From Sipunculus nudus (lineage: Eukaryota > Annelida > Sipuncula > Golfingiida > Sipunculidae): a stretch of DNA of 64,000 bases. Numbering within the stretch: the first letter of the stretch is position 1; the number at the start of each line of letters is the position of its first letter. The notes under the pieces were generated by a model. It saw only the letters and a list, made by a program, of their open reading frames with translations. It did no database searches and was not told the DNA's origin. Shown in pieces: positions 10,858 to 22,439 of this stretch. Position numbers and translations under genes: made by a program. Location: assembly GCA_026874595.1 (NCBI GenBank), contig CM049318.1:55505250-55569249 (forward strand), in the 5' to 3' direction.

Positions 10858-11096
10858 ATACCCTTATTTTGTTAGTGTTTGTATTGTTTGCATTTATATT
10901 ATATGTCTTAAGTCAAAGATTACAGAGCAAATGTTTGTTTGTGCCGCATTGTGTTTAAAACCAGGTTAATTTACAAAGAAAAGACTGGTTTCGTTCTATG
11001 TTTGATTTGTATTATATGTTTATTATTGTCGGTGTTTATTCCTGTATACTCCTAACACATTGCTCGAGGACGAGGCAATGAAAAAGTGGGGGTGGA
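10858..11096 (+). other. Pol 3' untranslated region and polypurine tract
   Basis: About 240 bp without an env-like frame. It ends in a purine-rich run at about 11079-11096 (AATGAAAAAGTGGGGGTGGA) directly against the 3' LTR, as expected for the plus-strand primer. Confidence 0.8.
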
Positions 11097-13970
11097 TGTA
11101 GCAGAGTTTAAATTAAGACATGTCAACTATTTAAACTTTCATCTCTTAATAATTTTGTTGCTGTTTTATTCAACATAATGCTTTAATATGATTACTTAGA
11201 CTGTGCAGTCCAATGTGCACATGATACATGTAGTGTCCTTGAAGTATACAATGACAGCAGGCCTCCAGCAGTCTGGACAAACGCTTTACAGGGAAAGCTA
11301 CATATGGTCATGTTGCTGGTTACTGTGGAAATCCAGGACTGACCTATATCACCTAATGTTTATGTATGAGCATGCATTGTGAAACCATAAATGTATTTTA
11401 TTATTTCATTTGGGTACATGTTCAGAGAACAGACATGTTTTTAGTTTATTTCAAAAGTTCTATTCATAAATGTATTTGGTAGTATTTTAATATTTAATAC
11501 ACAAGTAGGACTACTTTGCGTCTTGACCCAGATGTCTGGGTACATAACCCCCTGCTCAGGGTGGGGCCCTCGCTTTGGCCCACTGTCTGAAGAAAGCTGA
11601 AAACAACTGAATATAAGGTAAAGAATTTATACTTAATAAGCTACTCTCTTAAGTCCTAAGAGTTTTTTTATTTATTAATTTTGTCATATAAGTAATTTAA
11701 GTTTTTCCATCTTGTCATTACTTAAGTACTTAGATATCAATTAAAGAAAAACTGCAGTTTAAAAGGTTAACTTTATACCAAGGTACAGATTGGCTTTAAT
11801 TCCAGTCAGAATATTTGTATGATTGATATATATGTCTCAAGACACTCATTTGATGCAACACAGCTTGATCAGTTATGTTAATTGTTAGAATGTCAATACA
11901 TTGTAATTTTTTAAATCTGTTTACGTTATTTTTGAGAAATAGCAGTGGAATGTGGCAGGTTGTCCCTTTCAGGGATGAGTACTAGAATTGTTACATAATG
12001 TTGTTTTATATTTATCCCTGTAAGCACTGATGAGTGTAATGTATAATCAGACAGGAAATGTCTAGTATCTGCATGTTAAATGTATCCTGTAGACACAGAA
12101 GTCCAACTTGTGTTCCTTTCCCCAATTTTGCTAGACTATTGTTACATAATATAATTCAGGGTGAGATAGAAAGAGTTAGTTCATTTAATGTTCTCTTCAG
12201 ATCAAAACATGAAGAGAATACGTGCAGACAGTGTAACAAGTGCAATATTTATATCTGGTGAGTTATTATTATTAATTGGCTGAAATGTTTGCATGAAAAT
12301 AATTGTCTAAATGTTCATTTAAATAAGTGACAGGTGTGCCCATTTCTGAGTATGTGGAATTAAATCTGTTTAGGATATACATATGGGACTGTCTAGGCAT
12401 GAGTTTTGTTTACCCTCTAAGATATGGCATATGTTGTCTCTGACATCCCCCCCCCCCTTCTCTCTCTCTGCGAGAGAGCTGGGGACAGTCCCTGACCTCT
12501 TAATGTCTAAGGTCAATAGCTGTCTGGCTGTAACATCAGGTTCCACAGACCAGGACAGGGGACCCTTGTCGCTCATGTTGTACACAAACTGTGCCATTTA
12601 ATTGTTCCCGCAGGCAAGCAGCTGCAACTTACAGTCATGTATATCAGTTTGGGGTTACGTTGTTTTCTGTAAAATGTCACCACAATAGCTACAACAGGTG
12701 ATACTGGTACTTGTGGCCTTGACCACTCAACAATGACTAAGTGTACTGTACCAGTGCTAATTAGTTAATTTACTTTGTCAATTTATGAGTATTATTAATT
12801 AATTATGCATAGAATTTCTTGAATCATTTATTATTTTATTCATTGATGGTAAAATCAATAATTGAGGATTGAATGTAATGTTTTACTAGTTTTGTGTATT
12901 GTCATTTTATTGGATTTTCTCTTTGGATAAAGAGGTTATTGTGCAAGTCCAAAGGAATAAAGATGCAGCATTGTATTGTTGGCATGTAGTAAAATGTTTG
13001 GGCGGAGCATGATGTTTTAGGACTCTTAGTGTAGTTACTTTTGTTGTTTACCCGACTTGTGTGTGTATAAATTATTTCAATTATTTTATTGCATTGCATT
13101 TGTCTGCTTATACACTTCAAGTCATAGGGTACATTTATGTATGTGTGTTATGCTGATACATGTTACTAATAGAAACCTGGGTAATTGTTTTCGTACAATT
13201 TTATGATAAGATAATTGGTTTCTAGTGACTGAAAGTATCATGGGCATTTATGTATATGTTATTTGTATTGGATATGCCAAGTTCTTAGAGGGTTTATCAT
13301 TACAATGTTTTATTATATTGATATGCCTTCCGAGATATATCATATCATTTTATGTATTTCTCAGCGATCTTTACAATCTATCTGTCAGATTAAAGATTGT
13401 TTGTTTTTATAGGTCAAACATACAATAGACAACAGGACGACTTTCAAGATTAACTGTTGTACAGAACAAACCATACTATTTGTTGTAAGTTAATGGGGTT
13501 TTATTCCATACAATCAACTTTACATTGTTTATTATGGTAATTTATGTAAATTGTGATCAATCATAGAGATATATTCATTTTCAATATAATTCTTTGAAAT
13601 TACGATTGTTTTCAAGTTTAAATAATAATTGTTAAGGTATCCTTAGTATCAGAGCCAGAAATTAAGGATGGGTTATTTGTAAACACTTTACATATTTCAA
13701 AAGAAAATTCACATTATGGCTTTGTCAAATTTATCAGGTTTTCAGTACCTAAACTGCATTGAATGATAACTGGATGAGTAAGAAAATTGCTATATATATT
13801 CAACAATAATTATTTTTATCTTGACCCTTTGTTACATTCATATCTTAAATTTCTTTTATATTTTTGTATTTTAGCTGGTTCGCCAGCCACTCCATTTAGG
13901 AACCGTAAGAATAAACAGATTAAATCAACTTGTCTTGTCTACTGGTCTTCGTCCCCAACCCACGGTTACA
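11097..13970 (+). repeat. 3' long terminal repeat (2,874 bp)
   Basis: Same length as the 5' LTR, with four substitutions noted by eye, which gives about 99.9% identity. LTRs are identical at insertion, so this dates the insertion as very recent. It ends ...GGTTACA, directly before TTAACAAACA of the flank. Confidence 0.95.
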
Positions 13971-13974
13971 TTAA

Positions 13975-15300
13975 CAAACAGGGTAGACACATTTTTCCAG
14001 ATTTTATTTTAAAATCAGTCGGCGATTTGTTTTTGCCTGCACATGTAAAAATATATTAATTTGACATAAAAAGGTATATTACAGGTAACCAGATAATTAG
14101 TGCATTTCACACCCATAAATTATATATTTTGCACATTGGACAAAAGTAAATAGTTTTTATTGCAATGTCCCTTATAACAAGTATAATATATAATTTAAAT
14201 TAAAAAAATGAGAATTTACCTTTATTTACCTGATCTTACCTGTGCAGGTGAGTAAACTTTTACAGGAAGAAATTGGCAAAATTGAAATCCACAAGTCTCG
14301 TGGCTGTGCAGTTAATTAAAAGATAGCTTGTGCATATTGTTTTAACTCCTTCAAAAATTTCCTCTCCACTTTTAAAATGAAAAGTTGTCTGCATATTCTG
14401 TACTTACAAAGGTAATTAAATCTGTTTAAGATCAAAGGTATCATTTCAGGTAACCCAATAGTGCAGTTAGTACCTATAATTCATAAATTTTACACCTGGC
14501 ACTCAAAATTAATTTGTATGTTTTTTTTTCTCCCTTATTACATGTATAGAATATATACTTCATTAAAAAAATAATTTACCTGTATTTACCTGAACTCACC
14601 TGTACAGGTGAGTATGTTTTTATGTGTAACCGTAACCAAAATTATCAATTTATGTTTTACATGTCTGAAAAATCAAAATATAATGGTTTTACACAGTTGA
14701 CACTTGTTTATCCATATTCTTCTCAGCCACTTTTCCGCATGATTTTGTCACTGCCACAGGTAATTAGATCAGTTGAAGAACAAAGGTACTATTCACATAG
14801 GTAACTTAATTACTGTATTAAAAGCACCTGTTCTTATATCAAAATGAATTATACAGTCCATAAATAGAGAAGGTATTAATTTATAGTAACTATATTGATG
14901 AACAAGGTGTTTGCTAACATATTCAGAAAAAAAAATAATTTACCTTTACTTACCTGTTCAGGTAAACATATGTGTTATATGTTAATAATCATAGAATGTG
15001 CTCTTTGGGTCAGCAAGCTTTTCAGGTGAAAAATATTTGATTTCCACAGAAAAATCCAATTTTACTTGCACATTCTGGTTCGTTGGTGGTTCCTTTTCCA
15101 GTATTAAACCAAATCATTTACCTTTTTCTTACCTTTAATTAATAATTACCTTAGAGTGAAAAAAAATCCTTACATTTCCCTGTTTTTATCAAATGGTTAA
15201 TGGGTTACCTGAACAGGATGAAAGGGGTCATTTTGGTGATATACCAGTGAGTGGAAATACAGTTAGTACAGATTTACCTGTTTTTACCTGTTTATACCTT
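13975..15300. repeat. Diverged ~360-bp tandem repeats with TTACCTG clusters
   Basis: Blocks such as TTTACCTTTATTTACCTGA..CTTACCTGTGCAGGTGAG recur at about 14217, 14575 and 14938, with a weaker copy near 15270. GGTAACC/GGTAACT blocks recur at about 14086, 14450 and 14801. The period is about 351-365 bp. The same motif cluster is found left of the retrotransposon (1814-1850), so the element sits inside this array. No open frame of note occurs; a 60-codon frame at 14622-14804 is repeat-derived. Confidence 0.75.
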
Positions 15301-15519
15301 AGTTACATACATATCACACCAGGTATGTAGAAAATAAATAAAATAACATGATGGACATATACCTGACAGTAAAAGCTGAAAATTTCACAAAGATACCTTT
15401 AACGGTTACTGAGTTAATGTCTCTTATATAGATTCATGTCAAAATGTGGAAAAAAATGCAAAATAAATCTGAACAGTAGGAGTGTGACAATCCACAGGCT
15501 AATCTGAACAGTAAAGGGT

Positions 15520-15998
15520 TAAAGCGGCCCTTTTACTTACCTTTTAAAAATGAGTTAGGCCTAATATGATTTCTGACTTTCTCTGTGTATATATAAAAGA
15601 TCAAAGGGTAATGTTGGTTGTAAAAAGTTTTTAAAAGGCCTTCGTAAAGGATGTGTGAACTTGTTTATCAACATCATGTTTGTAAACACAGCAATGTTGA
15701 CAAAAGGGAAAAACATGTAACCTAAGGTGGTAGGTTGCATGTATGCGAAGGTAGAAAGGTCACTTGTTGCAAAACGCCATTTGCAAAGCTCTGGCTTATC
15801 AACTTGCCGCTAGATGCCATTGTTGAATTTGTTTTTATTATTTTGGCGGGCCCCCACATATTATAACAACGTTGATATTAACAAAGAAAGCCTGTGTGGG
15901 TTGATTTTCACGTTTTCTGACCTATTTTTTATAAAAGCTCCAAGGGATTACCATTAGTTTATAAAGGTCAAATAGGCGATTGGGCCCCTTTAATTCAA
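15520..15998. repeat. Dispersed ~450-bp repeat, copy 1
   Basis: This segment (from GGCCCTTTTACTTACC to GATTGGGCCCCTTTAATT) is clearly similar over its whole length to 37938-38397, including long shared words such as AACTTGTTTATCAACA and GTTTGTAAACACAGCAATG. Both copies have GGGCCC-like motifs at each end. It looks like a non-autonomous mobile element, but I cannot define inverted termini. Confidence 0.7.
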
Positions 15999-16620
15999 CA
16001 CGGGAGCGCTTTAAACATCATCTTTACTGCTTGTCTTGTCTGGTGACTTTGGCTGATATATTACGCCCGTGAAAGACAGCCTTCCTTGATCGGGCATTCA
16101 TTTCTATTTCTGCAATTGCAACTTGTGTTGGTAGCTTCCGTTTTTCCTTTCTTTCATCTTTCCTGACTCAGGAGTTTTTGGTTGTGTGCCGATATTATTT
16201 GTTCCATGTTAGGCATGCAGCTGTAGCTGAGTTTCACTGTATTACGGTTCAGGTTTTTATGTAGTTTGTGGTACGGGGGGAAACACTTATCTTGTAGTGG
16301 TTGGAACTTCATTTAACGTTTGTGCTATATGGTGGGTACACCCAGGTGATGTTTCTCGCTCTTTTTCTCTTCTTACTGTTTGGTTCCATGATGCTGTAAC
16401 GAGTGGTCAACAAAAATAGGAGCATGTTAATAAATGTAATACATTTACAAGTTCAATAAATCACAGTTAAAGTGCTCTACCATGTAGGGGAGCGGTAATA
16501 ATGTACCATATACAGTTAGTTTGATTTCAAAGTATTGTACTACAGAACTGTTTCGTGAGTTCAGCTTACCAGCCGGATCACTCTTCAGGTATATGTGTGT
16601 GTGTGTGTGATTTCTTAGCA
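15999..16620. other. No recognisable feature
   Basis: AT-moderate sequence without a long frame, known repeat or RNA gene that I can identify. Confidence 0.5.
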
Positions 16621-16623
16621 CGA

Positions 16624-16770
16624 AAGGTTCTTTATGGAACCTCTAGGGGTTCTTTGGCTTGTCCCAATAGCAGAACCCCTACGGGTTCTTTAAAAGAACC
16701 CTGTGAAGGGTTCTTTGAAGGTTTCTTAGGGGTTCTTTCAAGAACCTTTGGATTACAATCATTGGGTTCT
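16624..16770. repeat. Cluster of GGGTTCTTT/AAAGAACCC palindromes
   Basis: About nine copies of the 9-mer GGGTTCTTT or its complement (with variants) are packed into 150 bp in both orientations. The pair at 16683-16701 is a perfect 9+1+9 palindrome; 16672-16689 forms another short hairpin. No frame or homology explains it. Confidence 0.8.
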
Positions 16771-17047
16771 TAAATTTGTGTCCGGCTGAGATAGATTTTA
16801 TCTATTATAACTCTCCCAGAGCTTTGGTATTTATGTTTGCTACTTAAATGGGTAAACTAAACCCTGATTTTATGTGCCAACACATAGGCTTTCGAGCAAT
16901 TTTGAAAAGAGGAGGGGACGCATTATGAACATCATCGTAACCCCCCCCCCATGCATTTTTTATAGGGGATTTGAATATTACCCATAAGGAAAGTATTTTT
17001 TATCTCAGCTATATCGATCACTCTTTGATTTGTCCGTCGTCCATCCG

Positions 17048-17935
17048 GAAACCAAGCAGAAATCATTATCGCTGGACCTAGAATGTTCTAACTGGAGCAA
17101 ATTGTAACCATTGAATCTAGAATCTTCTAACTTGACATCAAGGGAGATCTATAAAAAATCTCCTTGGAAGCCTGAAATTAGGTCTCTGTTACTCATATCA
17201 TCTGTGCTATGGGGCTTAGAACTACCCCCCAGAATAATTTAAAATTTGATACAAAACCTACAGTATCTGAACAACTAGTGGATTGATCACCATGATTCTT
17301 TGCATGCATATTGATCATGGAGTGTTTCATCAGTTTCGGTAGACTGGTTGCGCCACCTAGATTTTTTTTTCGAATTTAACACATTTTTTTCTCTATTTTT
17401 GAGTCCTTCAAAGGTGCGGTCGTCCGTTTACAGGGCACAAATCGTAACCATTGGATGTAGATCCAAGGAAGTCTATGAAAAATTTTCTTGGAAACCTAAA
17501 TTTAGTCTCTGTTACCGATATCCTCCCAGCTATGGGGCTCATAATTACCCCCTGAATAATTGAAATTTGATACAAAAGCTCCAGTATCTGAACAACAGAT
17601 GCATTGACCATCATGATTCTATGCATGAATATTGATCATGGAGTGCTTCTTCAGTTCATGTACACTGATGGCGCCACCTGATTTTTTTTCGAAATTTTAG
17701 GCACATTTTTTTCTCTTTTTTTGGGACCTTCAAAAATGTGGTCGTCCGATAACAGGGCACAAATCATAACCATTGGACCTAGAATCGTCTGACTTGACAT
17801 TCGGGGAGGTCCATAAAAATCTCCTTGGAAACCTGAAATTAGGTCTCTGTTACCTATATCCTCCCAGCTTTGCTTCAGTTGAAATGGGATACTACCTACT
17901 AAATTTGGCATTCAGATGAATAAATTTCTTTTGTG
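17048..17935. repeat. ~340-bp tandem repeat family, about 2.6 copies
   Basis: Landmarks recur in the same order: GTAACCATTG..TCTAGA-like at about 17107, 17447 and 17769; 'TCTCCTTGGAA.CCTGAAATTAGGTCTCTGTTAC'-type text; and 'TTGATCATGGAGTG'. Spacings are 340 and 322 bp. The sequence includes GTCGTCCG/ACAGGGCACAAATC modules. A related copy in inverse orientation sits at 61740-62190. Short frames across it are not conserved between units. Confidence 0.8.
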
Positions 17936-18239
17936 AATGTCTTCCTAGTCAGGTGAGCGTCATGACCCATGGGTTACTTGTTAATGTAGTCCTTTAAACA
18001 TTTTCCCATTTTTAATCATATGCTGCACCACACAACTAGATGACCTGAGGTCACGCGCTTGCCGGAAATGATGTAAAGTTAGTCAGATGAACGAGCAGTA
18101 TAAAAGTGAAAGAAAATAATCCATAGTTTGTGAAGAAAGAACCAATATTAAAAAAGTTCTAAAGAAAATAAGATTTTGATATATTTTGATCACCTTGTCC
18201 TTGACCTTTGACTTATTTGAATAATAAACATAGGACTTC

Positions 18240-19375
18240 CAGATATCATCATGATATATGACAAGTGTAATTTACAAAACGATTCCTTCAAAACTGTCCA
18301 GTAGAATGCTACATGTGAGACGCAAGCACCTGGAAGCAGGCGAAATTGAGGACAACTGACAAATAGACAAACATACTGACAAACTGACCCAAGATTGAGA
18401 CCAGTTGACTTAATCATGTGATGGAGAAACCTCAGAGGAAGATAATAAGCTATAGTTTATGTAAATGAGGTTTATACTTTTGGAGATATGGCCAAAAAAT
18501 GATATGTTGTGGAAGTTTGAGTGCACCGCCCCCTAGCGGCCTTATCTGGAAAATGAAAAATTCGTTTCGAGATTTTAGTGTAAGACATAAGATGTAATAG
18601 TTTTAAAAGGATTCTTTCAAAACTGTGGCCTGTAGAATGCTATATGTGAGACGCAAGAACCGGCAAGCAGGCGAATTTGAGGACAACTGAGAAACAGACG
18701 GACACACAGACAAAGTGACTCAAGATTGAGACCAAATGAATACACCAGGTTTTTGGAAAGACCCAGAGGAAGAAAATAAGCTATAGTTTATGTAAATGAG
18801 GTTTATAGTTTTGGAGATATGGCCGAAAAATGATATGTTGTGCTAGTTTAGGTGCACCGCCTCCTAGCGGCCAATTCTGGAAAAGGAAAAATCCGTTTCG
18901 AGATATTAGTGTAAGACATAAGATGTAATAGTTTTAAAAGGATTCTTTCAAAACTGTGAGCTGTAGAATGCTATATGTGAGACGCCATAACCGGTAAGCA
19001 GGCGAGTTTGATGAAAACTGAGAAACAGACGGACACACTGACACAGTGACTCAAGATTGAGTCAAAATGACTCCACCAGGATTTAGAAAAGACTCAGAGG
19101 AAGAAAATAAGCTATAGTTTATGTAATTGAGGCTCACAGTTTTGGAGATATCGCCAAAACATGATATGTTGGGGAGGTTTGCATACAGCGCCACCTAGCG
19201 GCTGCATTCAAAAAATGGAAAAACTATTTCGAGATAATAGTGTAGGACTTACGCTATGTCAGTTTCAAAAAGATTCCTGCAAAACTGTGACCTCCAGGGC
19301 AAGATTACTGAAATCTCGAAATATCTCGTTTGACGAAATATTATACGAGATATCGCGAGACCTGTAATAAAATCT
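18240..19375. repeat. 331-bp tandem repeat array, about 3.3 copies
   Basis: CTATAGTTTATGTAA starts at 18450, 18781 and 19112, exactly 331 bp apart. Other landmarks (AGAATGCTA.ATGTGAGACGC, GACTCAAGATTGAG, CACCGCC.CCTAGCGGCC, TCGTTTCGAGAT) keep the same order. The units are diverged by many substitutions but hardly at all in length. Confidence 0.88.
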
Positions 19376-21180
19376 TGTGGTACTTGTTAAATGCTACCTG
19401 ATGCAAGAAACTAGACCTCTCTAGCTGTAAAACTGCCAAAGTTAGAAAAATAAGGCCCCTTATTTTCGAATATAATGACTTTTCCCAAAAATTCGTAACC
19501 ATGGTTACGGCAATTTTGAGTCAGCTACACACCAGATGACTGGCCTTGGAATGACGTTTAAAATGAGCTATGTTTGAAGAAGATATGACTAATAGTGACA
19601 AAGATATGAAGAAAACACCGTTTTGAGAAGTTTTGATGACCTTGACCTTGACCTTTGACCTATATTGACCAAAAACAATAGGCTTCTTGCATTTTTGATC
19701 ATCTATAAAGTGTGTAAGTTTGAAAGTGATTGGTGCAAAATTGAGACCTGTAGAGAGATGACAGACAAACAGACAGACATCCGCGACTGACCAACCAGCT
19801 TGCGAAAATCGAAGATTTCCGGCAAGCAACAAACATACGGACTGATCAACATGCTTGCCGAATCTTTGATTCCGGCATACGCAACTGACGAACATGCTTG
19901 CCGAAATCGAAGATTTCCGGCAAGCAATAAAGTTGTGACTGTGCCTCCAACATGTATGATAATAGACAGGGCCCGGAAAGGCCGTCACGCACCGCTGCAC
20001 ACGCCGGCCGCCCACCGTAGGGACCCTGCCGCCACTTGCGGCGACGGCACGTGACTTCGTGGTTTGGTGAAACACGGCGCGAGATTTGACGAGACTTACA
20101 ATGCGACCCCTGAATGTGACTGCGAGTGTCCGACGCTATCCGGCGCTGCAGACCATGTGTCTGTGGCGTAAAAAATGACAGAATTATAGGCATTTCTTTG
20201 AATGGTCACGTGTTCTCGTTTCACGAGAAACGGTGCGAGATATGACGAGACTTGCGATTGAATGACTAAGAACTAGACGGATGCTGTCTAACGCCGAAAA
20301 CCAGACCTTTCTATGGCAAATATCAACAGAGATAGAAGCAGGTAAACTTCGTATTTTCAAGTTGTCACGTTTTACCCCAAAATTTGGTAACCATAGTAAC
20401 GGCAGTACAAAGCTACATGTGCGGAGGAATAAGCCAATGTTCCTAGTTTCAGATACCACAAAAAAAAATGGTGTCACATTTAATATTTTTTGAGATATTG
20501 CAGAAAAATGATATGTTACAGTGTTTCATGTACCACGCCCCCTGGTGGCTATTTCCAAAAAATGAAAAATTGATTTCGAGATATTTATAAATTACAGAAA
20601 ATATATCAATTTCAAAGCCACTGTTAAAAAAATGCGACCTGTAGGTCATATTTAATGAAATCTCGGAAACTCTCGTTTGGCGAGAAATGGTGCGAGATTT
20701 GGCGAGCTGCCTATAAGGTACATAATGACCAAAACCAGACGTCTGTAGCTTAAAAATTGACAAAGTTACAAAAAATGGTCGTGTTATTTCCAATTTCCAT
20801 GATTTTTGCGCAAAAAATGTAACCATGGTAACGGCAAATTTAAGTAAGCTACATGTCAAAAGAAAGGCCAGGTGATGGCTATTGAAAATAGGCGAAAAAA
20901 ATGAGCTATTGCAAAAGTGGATAAGCCTATTTATGGCGAAGTTATAGTGCAAAAACCGTTAACCATACCTGTCGTTACCTTGACCCTTAACCTTGGAGCA
21001 ATGTTGACCAAAAACAATAGGGCACCTAGAAATCGGTTTGTCAATCAAGCCTGTAAGTTTCAAGTTGATTGATGCAAAAGTGTGGCCTGGAGAGTCGTGA
21101 CAAACAAACAAAGAGACAACCAGACATACGCAACTGACGAACATGCTTGCCGAAATCGAAGATTTCCGGCAAGCAAAAAT
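19376..21180. repeat. Composite satellite with recurring modules and hairpins
   Basis: Several modules repeat out of register: a 'GACCTTGACCTTTGACC..TTGACCAAAAACAATAGG' block (about 19625 and 20975); a GTAACCATGGTTACGG-type palindrome (about 19495, 20388, 20818); a 'CTCGTTT.RCGAGAAA.GGTGCGAGAT' block (about 19325, 20070, 20215, 20670); and hairpins starting CTTGCCG (19799, 19897, 21146, degenerate at about 19851). The long antisense frames here (up to 184 codons) merely read through repeats and are not called as genes. Confidence 0.75.
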
Positions 21181-21740
21181 ACCAAATATTGAATTTACAG
21201 AATCAGTGTGGAAATATAATCCATTTATGTCCTCAGTATTGTCTTGTGCTCTTCACTGTGTTTTTCGTTTATTCAATCAGTCCCGTACTTGTTACATTCC
21301 AATGCAGACCCGCCTGGAAGGTGAACAATTAAGCATTTAGTATGTATTCCTATCGACGTACTCATAAGAGGTACATTACATTTAAATCTTTTGCATCTAA
21401 AAATGCACAGTACTGGCCTTCAACACTAAAAAGACTGGATATTTTGACATTATACGACAATTTGGAACAAAAATTCCACAAGAAAAGTGCTGAGTACTGA
21501 AACAAGAAATGGAAAGTATGTATAACGAAACAACGTTTTTATCTCTTCAAAAGAACATGGCGGACAGGCAAGTGCAGCGGCTGACGTAAACTTCTGAAAC
21601 TTTGTAAATAACTGTGTGATTCTCGTTAATATGCTATAAAAATACGTTGTTTAATACTCTACAAAATGCCTTCCATCAACAAAATGAAGCTTTACTATAT
21701 TCTGCACCCCCTTAAGTTGCGATAGAAGCAACTGGTACCA
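21181..21740. other. No recognisable feature
   Basis: Non-repetitive AT-rich sequence, only very short frames, no family resemblance seen. Confidence 0.5.
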
Positions 21741-21749
21741 TCTCTAACC

Positions 21750-22110
21750 ACTTAAAACCAGTCGGTCTGACTGAAGATTTTTTTGCTTTATCGAGCAGCT
21801 ACAGTCTGCTGTAGTCTGGGACTTCTGCCCTGCGCATAATTTTGGGGCCGATAGACGTGATGCCACACAAGCCAGGCAGGAACCCGCGAGAGGGCGCCAC
21901 CTTTTATTCCGCACCGGTGAGCGGAGAAAGCTACAGCACCCACACCCCCAAAGCCCCAAAGCCTCAAAGCGGGATACAAGCAGAACCGATCTCTGCGACT
22001 AAAGCCACGCATAATTGCAGAGCATAAGCTTGCGAATGTTAGAGTGAGCAATCATTATTCTCTTCATCAGCAAGAAACCAGTCGGTCAGAGAGTAGAAAA
22101 TTAGTTATAT
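21750..22110 (-). repeat. Possible LTR-like relic
   Basis: The word AACCAGTCGGTC occurs at about 21759 and again at about 22078, bounding a GC-richer 320-bp segment. On the minus strand the segment contains an AATAAAAGG-like signal. It lies downstream, on the minus strand, of the gypsy pol relic at 22942-23180, so it could be remains of that element's LTR. This is weakly supported. Confidence 0.25.
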
Positions 22111-22435
22111 GATTTGCCGCCAGGTGACAGTATTTATTCTAAGCGTTGCGCCACAAGTTTGACAGCTCTGTCAGCGGGAGGAATTATAAATCATAATAAC
22201 TGCAACATTTTGAATTGTTTTGTGGTACCGATTAAACGATAGCATCTGTCAGAGTAAAAAACTGATTCCATTTTATCATTGAGATTACCTACATAATTAG
22301 TGTATGTTTGAAATGAATGATGTTTACGTTTGAAAATTAATTATGTTGAGCTACATATATCCAGTGTAATCAAACGTGTAAGAATACGTTCCTGTCCACC
22401 TTGACACCGATGCAGTTTCCACTATTGTCAGCAGT
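22111..22435. other. No recognisable feature
   Basis: AT-rich sequence without a meaningful frame or repeat. Confidence 0.5.
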
Positions 22436-22439
22436 AATG

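Larger units (their letters stand above)
1905..13970 (+). mobile_element. Complete Ty3/gypsy (Metaviridae-type) LTR retrotransposon
   Basis: A 12,066-bp element with, in order, 5' LTR, primer binding site, leader, gag, pol, a purine-rich tract and 3' LTR. The pol order PR-RT-RNase H-INT is diagnostic of Ty3/gypsy rather than copia. No env-like frame follows pol, where only about 240 bp remain before the 3' LTR. Both long frames are open and all the catalytic motifs I looked for are present. With nearly identical LTRs, this points to a recent and possibly still autonomous insertion. LTRs of 2.87 kb are unusually long for this group. No perfect target-site duplication is visible: the left flank ends GTTGA and the right begins TTAAC, so only a 4-bp TTGA/TTAA near-match exists. 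Confidence 0.95.

Noticed and set aside
10858-11096. A possible env gene after pol
   Set aside because: Only about 240 bp remain before the 3' LTR, with no signal peptide or membrane-segment frame.
19521-20952. Antisense frames of 184 and 167 codons
   Set aside because: Both run through repeated satellite modules; the peptides contain hairpin-derived repeats and are not conserved between repeat units.
18240-21180. CRISPR-like array of palindromic repeats
   Set aside because: Repeats are 331 bp or irregularly spaced hairpins, the genome is clearly eukaryotic, and there are no uniform spacers or cas genes.
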